A stretch of DNA of 21,292 nt from DATDRM01 sp035291705 (lineage in GTDB: Bacteria; Chloroflexota; Anaerolineae; Anaerolineales; UBA4823). Positions 6,878 to 14,547 of this stretch are shown one piece after another (within the stretch, counting starts at the first letter, position 1; every line of letters begins with the position of its first letter). The notes below the pieces were generated by a model that had not been told where the DNA came from, did not search any database, and was given only the letters and a program-made list of their open reading frames with translations. Where the stretch lies: assembly GCA_035291705.1 (NCBI GenBank), contig DATDRM010000075.1, positions 1-21,292 on the forward strand, written 5' to 3'. Position numbers and translations under genes: made by a program.

Positions 6878-9137
6878 AAGTCAACACCGTCTCTCCAGTT
6901 CTCAATGCTTGTACGGCAGCGAATGTGGCGCGGGTAACACCCAAAAGGTGGGCATAGGGGATTGGAGCCGACCCGCCTTCGAGGATTGCGGTGACGAAGG
7001 TTTCCCACTCGGCGCGATGGCCTTTATCCTGCCGCAGACGGGAGCGCAATACTCTCCTGCGACCGTCCCGGAACATCTCTAAGGAACGATAATCTTCCAG
7101 GACTGCAACGCAACCGCTCGTGAAGACCTCGATGCGCTCTTTAGGGAAAGATTTATCGCCATTAGCCAGGTATGTAAGAACGCCCAACGAGCCATCTGGG
7201 AATGTGAAGGTGAGGACAGCGTTATCCTCCCGGTAGCGACCAGTGTCTGGGAGGGCCTGGGCCGTAACGGAGCTGGGCGGTTCTCCAACCAGGAAGGTCA
7301 TAAAGTCGACGAAGTGACACCCCTCTCCGATGATCCGCCCACCTCCCTGCTGTGGGTCGTGCAGCCAGTGATTAAGGGGGAGATATCCAGCGTTGACGCG
7401 GTAATGCGCCACGAGAGGCTCCTGGCGCCCGTGTATGAACTCGTGTAAATGTAGAGCGAGGGGCGCAAAACGACGATTAAAACCGACCATGAGCTGGGGA
7501 TAGCGGGGAAGTGAGCTGAGAGTTGCGAGTTGCGGGTTGTGGGTTGATACTCCTTCCGACTCTTGTCCCTTATCACCTATTCGACTTAGAGTGACAGAAA
7601 TCTCTTTCAATTCCTCCTCATTGATCGCCAAAGGTTTTTCGCAGAAGACATGTTTGCCGGCTGCCAGGGCTGCCAGGACTTGCTGGGCATGCAAGTGGTG
7701 ACGGGTGAGGATGGCAACGGTATTGATAGCTGGATCGTTCAGGACCTGGGATTCGTCGCCTGTGGCGTAACGGAAGCCGAAGCGGCCTGCAGCCGCCTGA
7801 GCGGTCAGGCCAGAGGCCGAGGCAATGCCGATCCGCTCGACATGTGGGATCTTGTGCAGGGCAGGTAATAGAACCGCAGAGGCAAAATTACCCGCGCCGA
7901 GAATACCCAGAGTTATGGTGGATGGAAGTTGCGGGGTAGGAATTGTGGGCTGATTCCCAAATTCGATGGTGTGTGGTTCGTCAGTAGGGATTGGTGTTTT
8001 GCCGCCTGACCTCGTCTCTACAGGGTAAGTGAGTAATACGCCCAGGAATGGTTCCTTTTGCTTGCCCGTGATCAGATTGTAAGCTGCCGGAGCTTGTTCG
8101 ATCGGGAAGCGGTGGCTGATCAATGGGTGGACATCGACGCGCCCGGTCGCCAGCAGGTCAACAAAGGCTTCCAGGTTGCGTCCCTCGGTCCAGCGTACAT
8201 AGCCGATCGGGTAATCCTGCCCGCCTTCTTCGTAGGCAGGGTCGTACCGACCTGGGCCATAAGAGCGAGAGTTAATGAAAGAAAGTTCTTTCTCAAAGTA
8301 GACCTTGCGAGGAAGTTTCAGGCCTACTGCTCCAACCGCGACGACGCACGCCCGGTCACGGGCGATGGACCCGGCCAGTTCCACCGGGTCATTAGAGGGG
8401 GTGTCGGCGCAGATCAGCACTGCGTCGCAGCCTTTGCCGTGTGAGAAACTCTGAGCAACCGTCTCGGCCTGGTCGCGCAAAGCTGCTGTACCAGCCCCCA
8501 TCTTTTTGGCCAATTCGACGCGCGCGGGGTCCAAATCGATTCCCAGGACGTGACAACCCGCGGCTTGCGCAATGCCAACTGCTAACAATCCCAATAAGCC
8601 CGTTCCAATGACTGCAACGCGCTCGCCCAACCCGGTATCTGCCAGATGGAATCCATGCATGGCGATCGCTCCCAGGGTGGCAAAGGCGGCAGACTCGAAA
8701 TCGACCTCATCTGGTATGGCTGCCAGCAGGTTGTGGGACACGATCGCAAACTCAGCATGGACAGCGAAACCTCCCCCAGCGCAGGCAACACGCTGACCGA
8801 CACGCAAATCCCGAAAACCTTCACCAACCGCTATGATTGTGCCTGCTGAGGAGTACCCCAGAGGTAGGGGTTGGTCGAGGCGGTTGAAAGCAGCTTCGAC
8901 GGTGGTCAGCAGCCCTTCGCGGCGGGCTTTATCTATGCCCTGGCGCAGCAGGTCTGGGCGAGAGCGAGCTTTCCCGACCAGAGATTTCGCAGCGAATTCG
9001 ACGAGCATGCGCTCGGTACCCGCGGAAACGAGGGAGGCAGCGGTACGCACCAGGGCCGTCCCCGGGCGAGGTGTGGGAATGGGCACCTCAGCGACAATCG
9101 TCTCGCCAGTACGCAGGTTTTGGATAAGTTGCTTCAT
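6870..9137 (-). CDS. Bi-domain oxidoreductase: MDR dehydrogenase fused to Gfo/Idh/MocA oxidoreductase
   Basis: 755 residues from the ATG at 9137; a TTG 14 codons upstream lies in repeat DNA and was rejected. The first half (about 1-370) is a medium-chain dehydrogenase fold: GYSSAG replaces the usual GHExxG, CAGGGFAVHAE follows, and the nucleotide-binding GTGLLG is at 178-183. A linker of about 40 residues leads to a Gfo/Idh/MocA enzyme with NAD(P)-binding GILGAGNFAS (411-420), catalytic EKP (500-502) and EGCHFVDF (605-612). Such fusions usually sit beside heparinase and glycosyltransferase genes in surface-polysaccharide loci and are thought to act on nucleotide-linked or uronic sugars; the exact substrate is unknown. 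Residues about 519-545 look inserted and are encoded by a heptamer array. Confidence 0.88.
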   Translation of the reverse strand: MKQLIQNLRTGETIVAEVPIPTPRPGTALVRTAASLVSAGTERMLVEFAAKSLVGKARSRPDLLRQGIDKARREGLLTTVEAAFNRLDQPLPLGYSSAGTIIAVGEGFRDLRVGQRVACAGGGFAVHAEFAIVSHNLLAAIPDEVDFESAAFATLGAIAMHGFHLADTGLGERVAVIGTGLLGLLAVGIAQAAGCHVLGIDLDPARVELAKKMGAGTAALRDQAETVAQSFSHGKGCDAVLICADTPSNDPVELAGSIARDRACVVAVGAVGLKLPRKVYFEKELSFINSRSYGPGRYDPAYEEGGQDYPIGYVRWTEGRNLEAFVDLLATGRVDVHPLISHRFPIEQAPAAYNLITGKQKEPFLGVLLTYPVETRSGGKTPIPTDEPHTIEFGNQPTIPTPQLPSTITLGILGAGNFASAVLLPALHKIPHVERIGIASASGLTAQAAAGRFGFRYATGDESQVLNDPAINTVAILTRHHLHAQQVLAALAAGKHVFCEKPLAINEEELKEISVTLSRIGDKGQESEGVSTHNPQLATLSSLPRYPQLMVGFNRRFAPLALHLHEFIHGRQEPLVAHYRVNAGYLPLNHWLHDPQQGGGRIIGEGCHFVDFMTFLVGEPPSSVTAQALPDTGRYREDNAVLTFTFPDGSLGVLTYLANGDKSFPKERIEVFTSGCVAVLEDYRSLEMFRDGRRRVLRSRLRQDKGHRAEWETFVTAILEGGSAPIPYAHLLGVTRATFAAVQALRTGETVLTCA
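7507..7589. repeat. Heptamer arrays inside the oxidoreductase gene
   Basis: In-phase 7-bp units run from 7507 to 7548: two identical AGTTGCG units at 7521 and 7528, then GGTTGTG (7535) and GGTTGAT (7542), with more diverged units before them. After a short break a second array begins at 7562 (CTTGTCC, CTTATCA) and continues with CCTATTC and GACTTAG. It shares the CTTGTCC and CTTATCx words with the array in the heparinase gene. Together they encode the extra loop after the EKP motif of the Gfo/Idh domain. Confidence 0.75.
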
Positions 9138-9144
9138 TCTTATA

Positions 9145-9228
9145 GTCGAATAGTCGGATAGTCTTGTCTTATATTCCAAAGTCGAGTTGTCGAATAGTCA
9201 AGCAGTCTTTTTGTCGAGTAGTGGTGAT
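9145..9228. repeat. Octamer arrays upstream of the oxidoreductase gene
   Basis: Two blocks of 8-bp units that mostly begin GTC. Block one starts at 9145 (GTCGAATA, GTCGGATA) and continues with GTCTTGTC at 9161. Block two has six units starting at 9181, 9189, 9197, 9205, 9213 and 9221; GTCGAATA recurs exactly at 9189. The first unit begins 7 nt from the oxidoreductase start codon, so the whole leader of that operon is made of repeat. Confidence 0.82.
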
Positions 9229-9229
9229 C

Positions 9230-9235
9230 AGTATA
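9230..9235 (-). promoter_or_regulatory. Possible -10 element for the seven-gene minus-strand operon
   Basis: On the minus strand a TATACT hexamer lies about 93 nt upstream of the oxidoreductase ATG, just outside the octamer arrays. No convincing -35 element is placed at 16-18 nt. If it is used, the transcript leader would consist almost wholly of repeat units. Confidence 0.25.
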
Positions 9236-9290
9236 CCCCAACTTTGTAAATTCGTTGAATCGATGAACCGCCGATCGGCTGATTCCTCAA

Positions 9291-9299
9291 TGATATAAT
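9291..9299 (+). promoter_or_regulatory. Extended -10 promoter for the aminopeptidase gene
   Basis: TGATATAAT is an exact extended -10 (TGn-TATAAT). There is no good -35, as is common with extended -10 promoters. The predicted start of transcription is near 9306, giving a leader of about 116 nt. In that leader I see only a short AU-rich hairpin (AGAAAT paired with ATTTCT, 9372-9387) and the ribosome-binding site. Confidence 0.5.
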
Positions 9300-9421
9300 T
9301 TCGACAGCCACAACCTGAACCTGATCTAGACTTACCTCATTGGCAATCATCAAAACTCTTCTGAATAAGACAGAAATTCGTATTTCTTCGTGGCCTTTGG
9401 GGATCAATAAAGGAGTATGCC

Positions 9422-10531
9422 TTGGTAGACACTCGCGTTAGGAATTTTGCACGGATCCTGGTAGATCATTCCACTCACGTCGCTCCCGGTGATCGGGTGG
9501 CGATCACGGCTGCATTTGCCGCGGAACCCCTGGTGCGAGCTTTGTACGAACTGGTATTAGAAAGAGGAGGACACCCACATATACTGTTCGACCTGACTGG
9601 ACAGGATGAAGCCCTGTTCGCTCATGCCAGCGATGAACAGCTGGATTACGTATCCCCTTTCTATAAGATGGCCTTCGAGGAATTCGGAGTATTGATCAAG
9701 ATCCGCGCCGAGACCAACACGCGTGCCCTGAGCAGCGTAGACCCAGCCCGCCAGGCGCGCCGGCAGAAAGCACTCTCCACACTCTTACAAGCTCAAATGA
9801 GGAGGGGAGCCGATAAGTCACTACGTTGGATGAGCACCCTCTATCCGACCCAGGCGTATGCCATGGAAGCGGAAATGGGCTTCGAGGAGTATCAGGATTT
9901 CGTCTTCCGCGCGATGCACGCCGACGAAGGGACTCCTGACCCGGTCGCATATTGGCAGTCGATTGAACAAGAGCAAAAACGTATCGTGGAACGGATCGAA
10001 GGCCATGATTGGGTCGAGCTCCATGGCTCAAACGTCGACCTCTCGCTATCGATTAAGGGGCGCACCTTCTGTAATGCCAGCGGGCAGCATAACCTGCCCG
10101 ATGGGGAGATCTACACCGGGCCGGTGGAGGATTCAGCCAATGGCTGGGTGCGCTATACATATCCCGCGGTTTACCAGGGACGGATCGTAGAAGGCATTGA
10201 GTTGACCTTCGAGGCTGGGAAGGTAGTTAAGGCTACTGCAACGAGGAACCAGGATTTCTTGCTCCAAATGTTAGACACGGACGCCGGGGCGCGCTACCTG
10301 GGGGAGTTCGCCATCGGCACCAATTTCGAGATCAACCGCTTCACCCGCAACATCCTCTTCGATGAGAAGATCGGTGGCTCCTTCCACATGGCCCTGGGGG
10401 CTGGCTACCCGGAGACTGGCAGTTTAAACAAGAGCATTATTCACTGGGACATGATCTGCGACTTGCGACAAGACTCTGAGATCTGTGTGGATGGGGAATT
10501 AGTGTACCGGAATGGAGATTTTGTGTTCTGA
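9422..10531 (+). CDS. M29 family metallo-aminopeptidase (AmpS/AmpT type)
   Basis: 369 residues, the usual size for M29 aminopeptidases. These are cytoplasmic two-metal exopeptidases that remove N-terminal residues with broad specificity. The likely metal ligands are present in order: Glu229 in PDGEIYTGP, Glu295 in LGEFAIG, His322 in GSFHMALG, then His341 and Asp343 in IHWDM. The N-terminal domain (about 1-190) is the typical substrate-gating part. The start is TTG at 9422, preceded by AGGAG with a 6-nt gap. An ATG 5 nt earlier is out of frame and reaches a stop after three codons. The gene stands alone, divergent from the surface operon, with its own promoter and terminator. Confidence 0.92.
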   Translation: MVDTRVRNFARILVDHSTHVAPGDRVAITAAFAAEPLVRALYELVLERGGHPHILFDLTGQDEALFAHASDEQLDYVSPFYKMAFEEFGVLIKIRAETNTRALSSVDPARQARRQKALSTLLQAQMRRGADKSLRWMSTLYPTQAYAMEAEMGFEEYQDFVFRAMHADEGTPDPVAYWQSIEQEQKRIVERIEGHDWVELHGSNVDLSLSIKGRTFCNASGQHNLPDGEIYTGPVEDSANGWVRYTYPAVYQGRIVEGIELTFEAGKVVKATATRNQDFLLQMLDTDAGARYLGEFAIGTNFEINRFTRNILFDEKIGGSFHMALGAGYPETGSLNKSIIHWDMICDLRQDSEICVDGELVYRNGDFVF

Positions 10532-10533
10532 AA

Positions 10534-10569
10534 GATGATGCGTGAAATGAAAAAACGTGAAGCAAGAGA
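10534..10569. repeat. Short CGTGAAA-family heptamer words after the aminopeptidase gene
   Basis: GATGATG (10534) and CGTGAAA (10541) follow in heptamer phase. After an A-rich break CGTGAAG recurs at 10556. The same words occur in the arrays at 15449 and, on the other strand, at 20355. The second part forms the left arm of the terminator stem. Confidence 0.5.
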
Positions 10570-10587
10570 TGGCGCTTCACGTTTTTT
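10550..10587. terminator. Bidirectional intrinsic terminator between convergent genes
   Basis: A perfect 14-bp inverted repeat, AAAAAACGTGAAGC (10550-10563) and GCTTCACGTTTTTT (10574-10587), with a 10-nt loop. It has A-tracts and T-tracts on both sides, so it can end the aminopeptidase transcript (plus) and the M23-like gene transcript (minus). It lies 18 nt after either stop codon. Confidence 0.85.
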
Positions 10588-10604
10588 GTTGTCTTCTAAG
10601 GGTA

Positions 10605-11666
10605 TTATTTCAGTTCAAAGATGACCAGAGTCAACTTTCCCGGCTGCACTTCCACCACGCGCTGCTGTAAATCTCCCTCATGGTAGAAGGATATCTGGTA
10701 TTCTCCCGCCGGCAGGTCACCAGCGGCGAAGTTTTCTGCCCAGGGATCGAGCCCCATCAGGCTTTTTTCAGCATAGGTTTTCAGGTAAATCTGGTCTATC
10801 GCCGGCAGTCCAGGGCCAGCCAGGCGTTCGACCACGATATTTGAAATATCTAGCAGCTTGCCATGTGAGTCAATTACCCGCCCGGCTAACGCTCCCTGCA
10901 GCTGGCCGGTATCGTCTGACAGCGGTTCTAGCCAGAGTTCGGGATTGTGGGCAGCATCGGGGTGGTTTTCACCTAGTCGGACCTCAAACAGAAGGGTGCT
11001 CCCAGAAACGTCTCCGCTCATGCCGACCAATCCGATCTCATCGCCGGCCGTAACCGTATCGCCAACCTCCACCGAAATTTCGGAAAGATGAGCGTAAAGC
11101 GTGAAGAGAGGTTGGGAGAATCCGGACAGATCGTGCTTCAAGATGACCAGGTTGCCGTATAAGTTCAGGAACGGTCCATAAGGCCTCTGGCTATCGTCGC
11201 CGGCCACAACCACTTCGCCGTCAGCAGACGCCAGCACAGGTGTGCCGCTCGAATTGAGAAAATACACGCCGCGCAGTGCATCGCGAGTGGCCGATCGATA
11301 GCTGCCAAAGCGGTCAGTATACACGATGGTGTTGCGCCCGTCCGGGCTGATCGGTCGTTTGAGGAGGAAATATCCGTCGTTGACGCAGACTTCTTCAGCG
11401 CATGGCCCGGCTTCCGCCGGGGGAATCGTTGCATCTGGAGAGGGGGGCGCTTCTGGGGAGGTTTCTACTTCTTCAGAGGTAGGCGAGGGAATTTCAGGGA
11501 CGGGTGTATCGGCGACCGGCATCTCCTCACTCGGTTCGACGGAAGGATTCGCTGGGAGAGGTTCTTCCGCCTCACCCGATAAGCGATTGAAAGTAGTGCA
11601 ACTCAAGGATACGATGATTAGTAGGAGACCAATGAAATAAAGGTAGCGAAGAGATGGGGGTTTCAT
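10605..11666 (-). CDS. Probable lipoprotein with a degenerate M23 (LytM-like) domain
   Basis: 353 residues. The N-terminus has Arg7, a hydrophobic core (8-22) and Cys23, a likely but imperfect lipobox (VSLSC). A Pro/Glu/Ser/Thr-rich spacer (about 30-88) tethers an M23/LytM-like barrel (about 95-250) and a C-terminal beta domain (about 255-353). M23 endopeptidases need His/Asp from HxGxD and a His from HxH. Here those places read LRGVYF (131-136) and TLLFEV (224-229), with only His193 of YAHLS kept, so it should not cut peptidoglycan. Degenerate LytM proteins can act as activators or binding proteins. GAAAGG is a good ribosome-binding site 8 nt before the ATG. Confidence 0.85.
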   Translation of the reverse strand: MKPPSLRYLYFIGLLLIIVSLSCTTFNRLSGEAEEPLPANPSVEPSEEMPVADTPVPEIPSPTSEEVETSPEAPPSPDATIPPAEAGPCAEEVCVNDGYFLLKRPISPDGRNTIVYTDRFGSYRSATRDALRGVYFLNSSGTPVLASADGEVVVAGDDSQRPYGPFLNLYGNLVILKHDLSGFSQPLFTLYAHLSEISVEVGDTVTAGDEIGLVGMSGDVSGSTLLFEVRLGENHPDAAHNPELWLEPLSDDTGQLQGALAGRVIDSHGKLLDISNIVVERLAGPGLPAIDQIYLKTYAEKSLMGLDPWAENFAAGDLPAGEYQISFYHEGDLQQRVVEVQPGKLTLVIFELK

Positions 11667-11699
11667 AATTCAAACCTTTCGCGTCTTTAGACTAAGGGT

Positions 11700-11729
11700 A
11701 TTTTAACATATCCCACAGCCACTTGAAAA
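11700..11729 (-). promoter_or_regulatory. Promoter of the M23-like lipoprotein gene
   Basis: On the minus strand, -35 TTTTCA (11724-11729), an 18-nt spacer and -10 TAAAAT (11700-11705) preceded by TGT, making an extended -10. Transcription would start near 11693, giving a short leader that contains the GAAAGG ribosome-binding site. Confidence 0.55.
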
Positions 11730-11765
11730 CCACCCAAATTTCCTATTTAGATTGATTGAGGACGA

Positions 11766-12293
11766 TCACGCCCGCCAGAAGCCCTGCCTGAGAGGGCGGA
11801 TGTCCTCCGCAGTGATGAAGGCTTCGGAATCGACATCGTTGACCATGTTGCGTACCTGGTCGATGTTCTTCCTTCTGACACTGACAGCCAGCATGGTGAC
11901 CATACCATCTTTACCGCGAGCTGGGATTTCGGTGACGGCGTGACCCTCAGCGCGCAGTCGTTCGGCGATGGCAGCCCCGCGCCGCGAGCTGATAACGCGC
12001 AGGTGGGTATGACCGATTGCCAATCGTTCCTCGATGGTTATGCCGATGACGGTACCGGTGGCGAAACCAGCCGCATAGCCGATAACGTTCAGCAGGTTAT
12101 CCAGGTTGTTGAGGACAGTAGTGATCGCTATGACGAAGATGGCAGACTGGCAAAAGCCTAACAACCAGGCGATCCCTTTTCGGCCCCGCATGACGAACAA
12201 CAATCTCAGGGTATCCAGGCTCATGTCGGCCACGCGCAACGCAAAGATCAAAGCTGCGCTCATTATGGCGCCTGTGGTGAAGTAAATTTCCAT
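11766..12293 (-). CDS. UPF0316 / DUF2179 membrane protein
   Basis: 175 residues. Three membrane segments fill the N-terminal part (about 5-22, 38-58 and 64-86). The conserved family stretches are RVADMSLDTLRLLFVMRGRK (20-39) and AAGFATGTVIGITIEERLAIG. They are followed by a cytoplasmic DUF2179 domain (about 95-170), a small alpha/beta fold also found at the C-terminus of YitT-type proteins. The biochemical role of the family is unknown. The ATG lies 2 nt after the stop of the glucan phosphorylase gene, so the two are surely co-transcribed and probably translationally coupled, although the family is not known to work in glycogen metabolism. Confidence 0.9.
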   Translation of the reverse strand: MEIYFTTGAIMSAALIFALRVADMSLDTLRLLFVMRGRKGIAWLLGFCQSAIFVIAITTVLNNLDNLLNVIGYAAGFATGTVIGITIEERLAIGHTHLRVISSRRGAAIAERLRAEGHAVTEIPARGKDGMVTMLAVSVRRKNIDQVRNMVNDVDSEAFITAEDIRPLRQGFWRA

Positions 12294-12295
12294 GC

Positions 12296-14473
12296 CTACT
12301 GATCCAGAATTTCGCTGAGGATATGGCGGGATTGCAAAGCGGGCAGGTATAGCCGTTCTATATATTCTTTAACCATGCGCCGGGCACTAAATTGAGGGGC
12401 CAGGGTGCGAATCGATTGTTTCATGCAACCGATCCACTCCCCTGGCAAACCATCCGATGAACGTTCCTGGTAATAGAGGGGGATAATTTGGTTTTCCAGG
12501 ATATCGTACAGGCTTTCCGCGTCCACCTGATCTTGTTGGTTTGGGTCTTCGTAATCCTTATCTGCGCCGATCGCCCAGCCGTTTTGCCCGTTGTATCCTT
12601 CCCGCCACCAGCCGTCCAGCACCGAGAAGTTAAGTACACCGTTCATTGCGGCTTTCATTCCGGATGTGCCGGAAGCCTCATATGGTCGGCGGGGCGTGTT
12701 CAACCATACATCTACGCCCTGGAGTAGATAACGCGCCAGGTTCATATCATAGTCCTCCAGAAAGACAAGGCGCCCGCCGTTATCGGATTTTTTCACTGCC
12801 CGGTAGACCTCCTGGATGAGCAGTTTCCCGGGTTCGTCAGCGGGATGAGCTTTCCCAGCAAAAATGATCTGAACTGGCATATTCGGGCGGTTAATAATAT
12901 CGAGCAGACGTCCGATATCTCGCAGGATCAGGTTAGCGCGCTTGTATGTCGCAAATCGACGGGCACAGCCGATGGTCAGGGCGTATGGATCCAGGAGCAC
13001 CCCAGCGGCAATTACCTGGACCGGGTGAACATTGTCTTTTAGCCACTGGTCGCGGGCGCGCTCGCGCATATATGCGACCAGCTTTCGCTTGAGGTGTTTA
13101 CGTACCGTCCATAGCTCGGCATCTGGGATATCTTCAATCTTCTCCCAGGTCTGGGGATCGTCCAGGTTTTCAAGCCAAGCCGGCCCCAGATAACGGTCGT
13201 TGAGATGGCGTAATCGGCGGGCAAGCCAGCTGCCAGTATGCACACCGTTGGTGATATGGGTGATCGGGACTTCCTCTTCACGGAGTTCAGGCCACAGATG
13301 ATGCCACATCTTGCGGGCTACCACGCCATGCATCTCTGAGACCCCGTTGCACTGATCCGCGAGACGTAAGGCTAAAACTGGCATGCTGAAAACATCCCCC
13401 CATGGATTTTGGTGGCGTGCCAGGTTGATGAATCCCTCTCGGTCAAGGCCAAGTTCGGGCCATAATTGAGAGAAATACTTATCCATGAGCCACAAAGGGA
13501 ACTCATCGTTGCCCGCTGGAACAGGGGTATGGGTCGTAAAGCTCGTAGTTTGACGGATACGTTCGATTGCCTCCTCGAATGAGTGACCGGAGGCAACCAT
13601 TTCACGCGCCCGTTCCAGGTTTAAGAAGGCTGAGTGACCCTCATTAAGGTGCCATCCACTGGGGTTAAAGCCAAGGATGCGCAGGGCGCGCACCCCACCC
13701 ACACCCAGGATGATCTCCTGGGATATACGTAATTCCAGGTCGCTGTTATAGAGCCGGGCGGTTAAATCCCGGTCATTTGGTTGGTTGGCCTCGACATCGC
13801 TGTCTAACAGATAAAGCGGTATGCGACCAACCTGGATCTTCCACAAACGGGTTTTTAATTCGCGCCCTGGCAATTCCACTGAAACCGTCACCGGCTCGCT
13901 CTCGGGTGTTAGTACTGGAAGGATAGGCAATTCCTCGAATTTCAGTCGGAGAGAGTGTGCCTCTTGCCAGCCGTCCTCCGTGATATGTTGTGAGAAGTAT
14001 CCTTTCGTGTATAGAAAACCAATGGCGACCAGCGGTAGCCCCAGGTCACTGGCTGCTTTGAGGTGGTCACCCGATAGCACACCCAGGCCCCCCGCGTAGA
14101 TCGGCAACGTTTCGTGCAAGCCGAATTCAGTCGAGAAATAAGCAATTGGCTGGTTATGGAATTCCGGTTGGTTGCGTGAGCACCAGGTGTCATCGGCACG
14201 CATATATTGATCATAAGCTCGGAATGTGCGATCGAAGAACTCCAGGTAATAGCGGTCCTGAGTGACGGCGTTTAGGGAGGCGCGATCGACCAATCTCAGG
14301 AATCGCACCGGATTGTGCTTGGTACGTTCCCATAAGTCCCGATCAATACGCAGGAAAAGGCGCTGGGCGTCGGGGTTCCAGGTCCACCACAGGTTATAGG
14401 CCAGCTCGCCCAGGCGTCGGATGCGCCGTGGCAGGCTTAAGTGGTTGGGAATTTCTGTGCGAAAAGGTTCCAT
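12296..14473 (-). CDS. glgP: Alpha-glucan (glycogen/maltodextrin) phosphorylase, DUF3417 type
   Basis: 725 residues, shorter than animal or E. coli GlgP (about 800-840) and typical of the bacterial/archaeal DUF3417 class. The N-terminal DUF3417 region (about 10-120) holds AYNLWWTWNPDAQRLF. The glucosyltransferase core includes AYFSTEFGLHETLPIYAGGLG, THTPVPAGND and GVHTGSW, and ends with the cofactor site EASGTSGMKAAMNG, where Lys607 should carry pyridoxal phosphate. The enzyme releases glucose-1-phosphate from alpha-1,4-glucans in the cytoplasm. It is divergent from the lactate genes and is followed after 2 nt by a UPF0316 membrane protein. The ATG is preceded by a modest GAGAG ribosome-binding site. 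Confidence 0.94.
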   Translation of the reverse strand: MEPFRTEIPNHLSLPRRIRRLGELAYNLWWTWNPDAQRLFLRIDRDLWERTKHNPVRFLRLVDRASLNAVTQDRYYLEFFDRTFRAYDQYMRADDTWCSRNQPEFHNQPIAYFSTEFGLHETLPIYAGGLGVLSGDHLKAASDLGLPLVAIGFLYTKGYFSQHITEDGWQEAHSLRLKFEELPILPVLTPESEPVTVSVELPGRELKTRLWKIQVGRIPLYLLDSDVEANQPNDRDLTARLYNSDLELRISQEIILGVGGVRALRILGFNPSGWHLNEGHSAFLNLERAREMVASGHSFEEAIERIRQTTSFTTHTPVPAGNDEFPLWLMDKYFSQLWPELGLDREGFINLARHQNPWGDVFSMPVLALRLADQCNGVSEMHGVVARKMWHHLWPELREEEVPITHITNGVHTGSWLARRLRHLNDRYLGPAWLENLDDPQTWEKIEDIPDAELWTVRKHLKRKLVAYMRERARDQWLKDNVHPVQVIAAGVLLDPYALTIGCARRFATYKRANLILRDIGRLLDIINRPNMPVQIIFAGKAHPADEPGKLLIQEVYRAVKKSDNGGRLVFLEDYDMNLARYLLQGVDVWLNTPRRPYEASGTSGMKAAMNGVLNFSVLDGWWREGYNGQNGWAIGADKDYEDPNQQDQVDAESLYDILENQIIPLYYQERSSDGLPGEWIGCMKQSIRTLAPQFSARRMVKEYIERLYLPALQSRHILSEILDQ

Positions 14474-14519
14474 ATTCTCTCAAAGTCCTGGGTAACAGTG
14501 AGGACCGTGACATGGCGAA

Positions 14520-14547
14520 ATACGCGCCAGCGGGTGCTGGCGAGTAT
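14520..14547. promoter_or_regulatory. Inverted repeat upstream of glgP
   Basis: CGCCAGC (14525-14531), a GGGT loop and GCTGGCG (14536-14542), extended by four more pairs after one mismatch (ATAC with GTAT). It lies about 50-75 nt upstream of the glgP ATG, with no T-tract on the glgP side. It could be a leader hairpin or an operator. Confidence 0.35.

Noticed and set aside
9138..9179. Upstream TTG start for the bi-domain oxidoreductase
   Set aside because: The added 14 residues are encoded by the octamer array; MKQLIQNLRTGE is the usual family beginning.
9417..9428. ATG with stop after three codons in front of the aminopeptidase
   Set aside because: It overlaps the TTG start out of frame and is probably chance; not claimed as a regulatory mini-gene.
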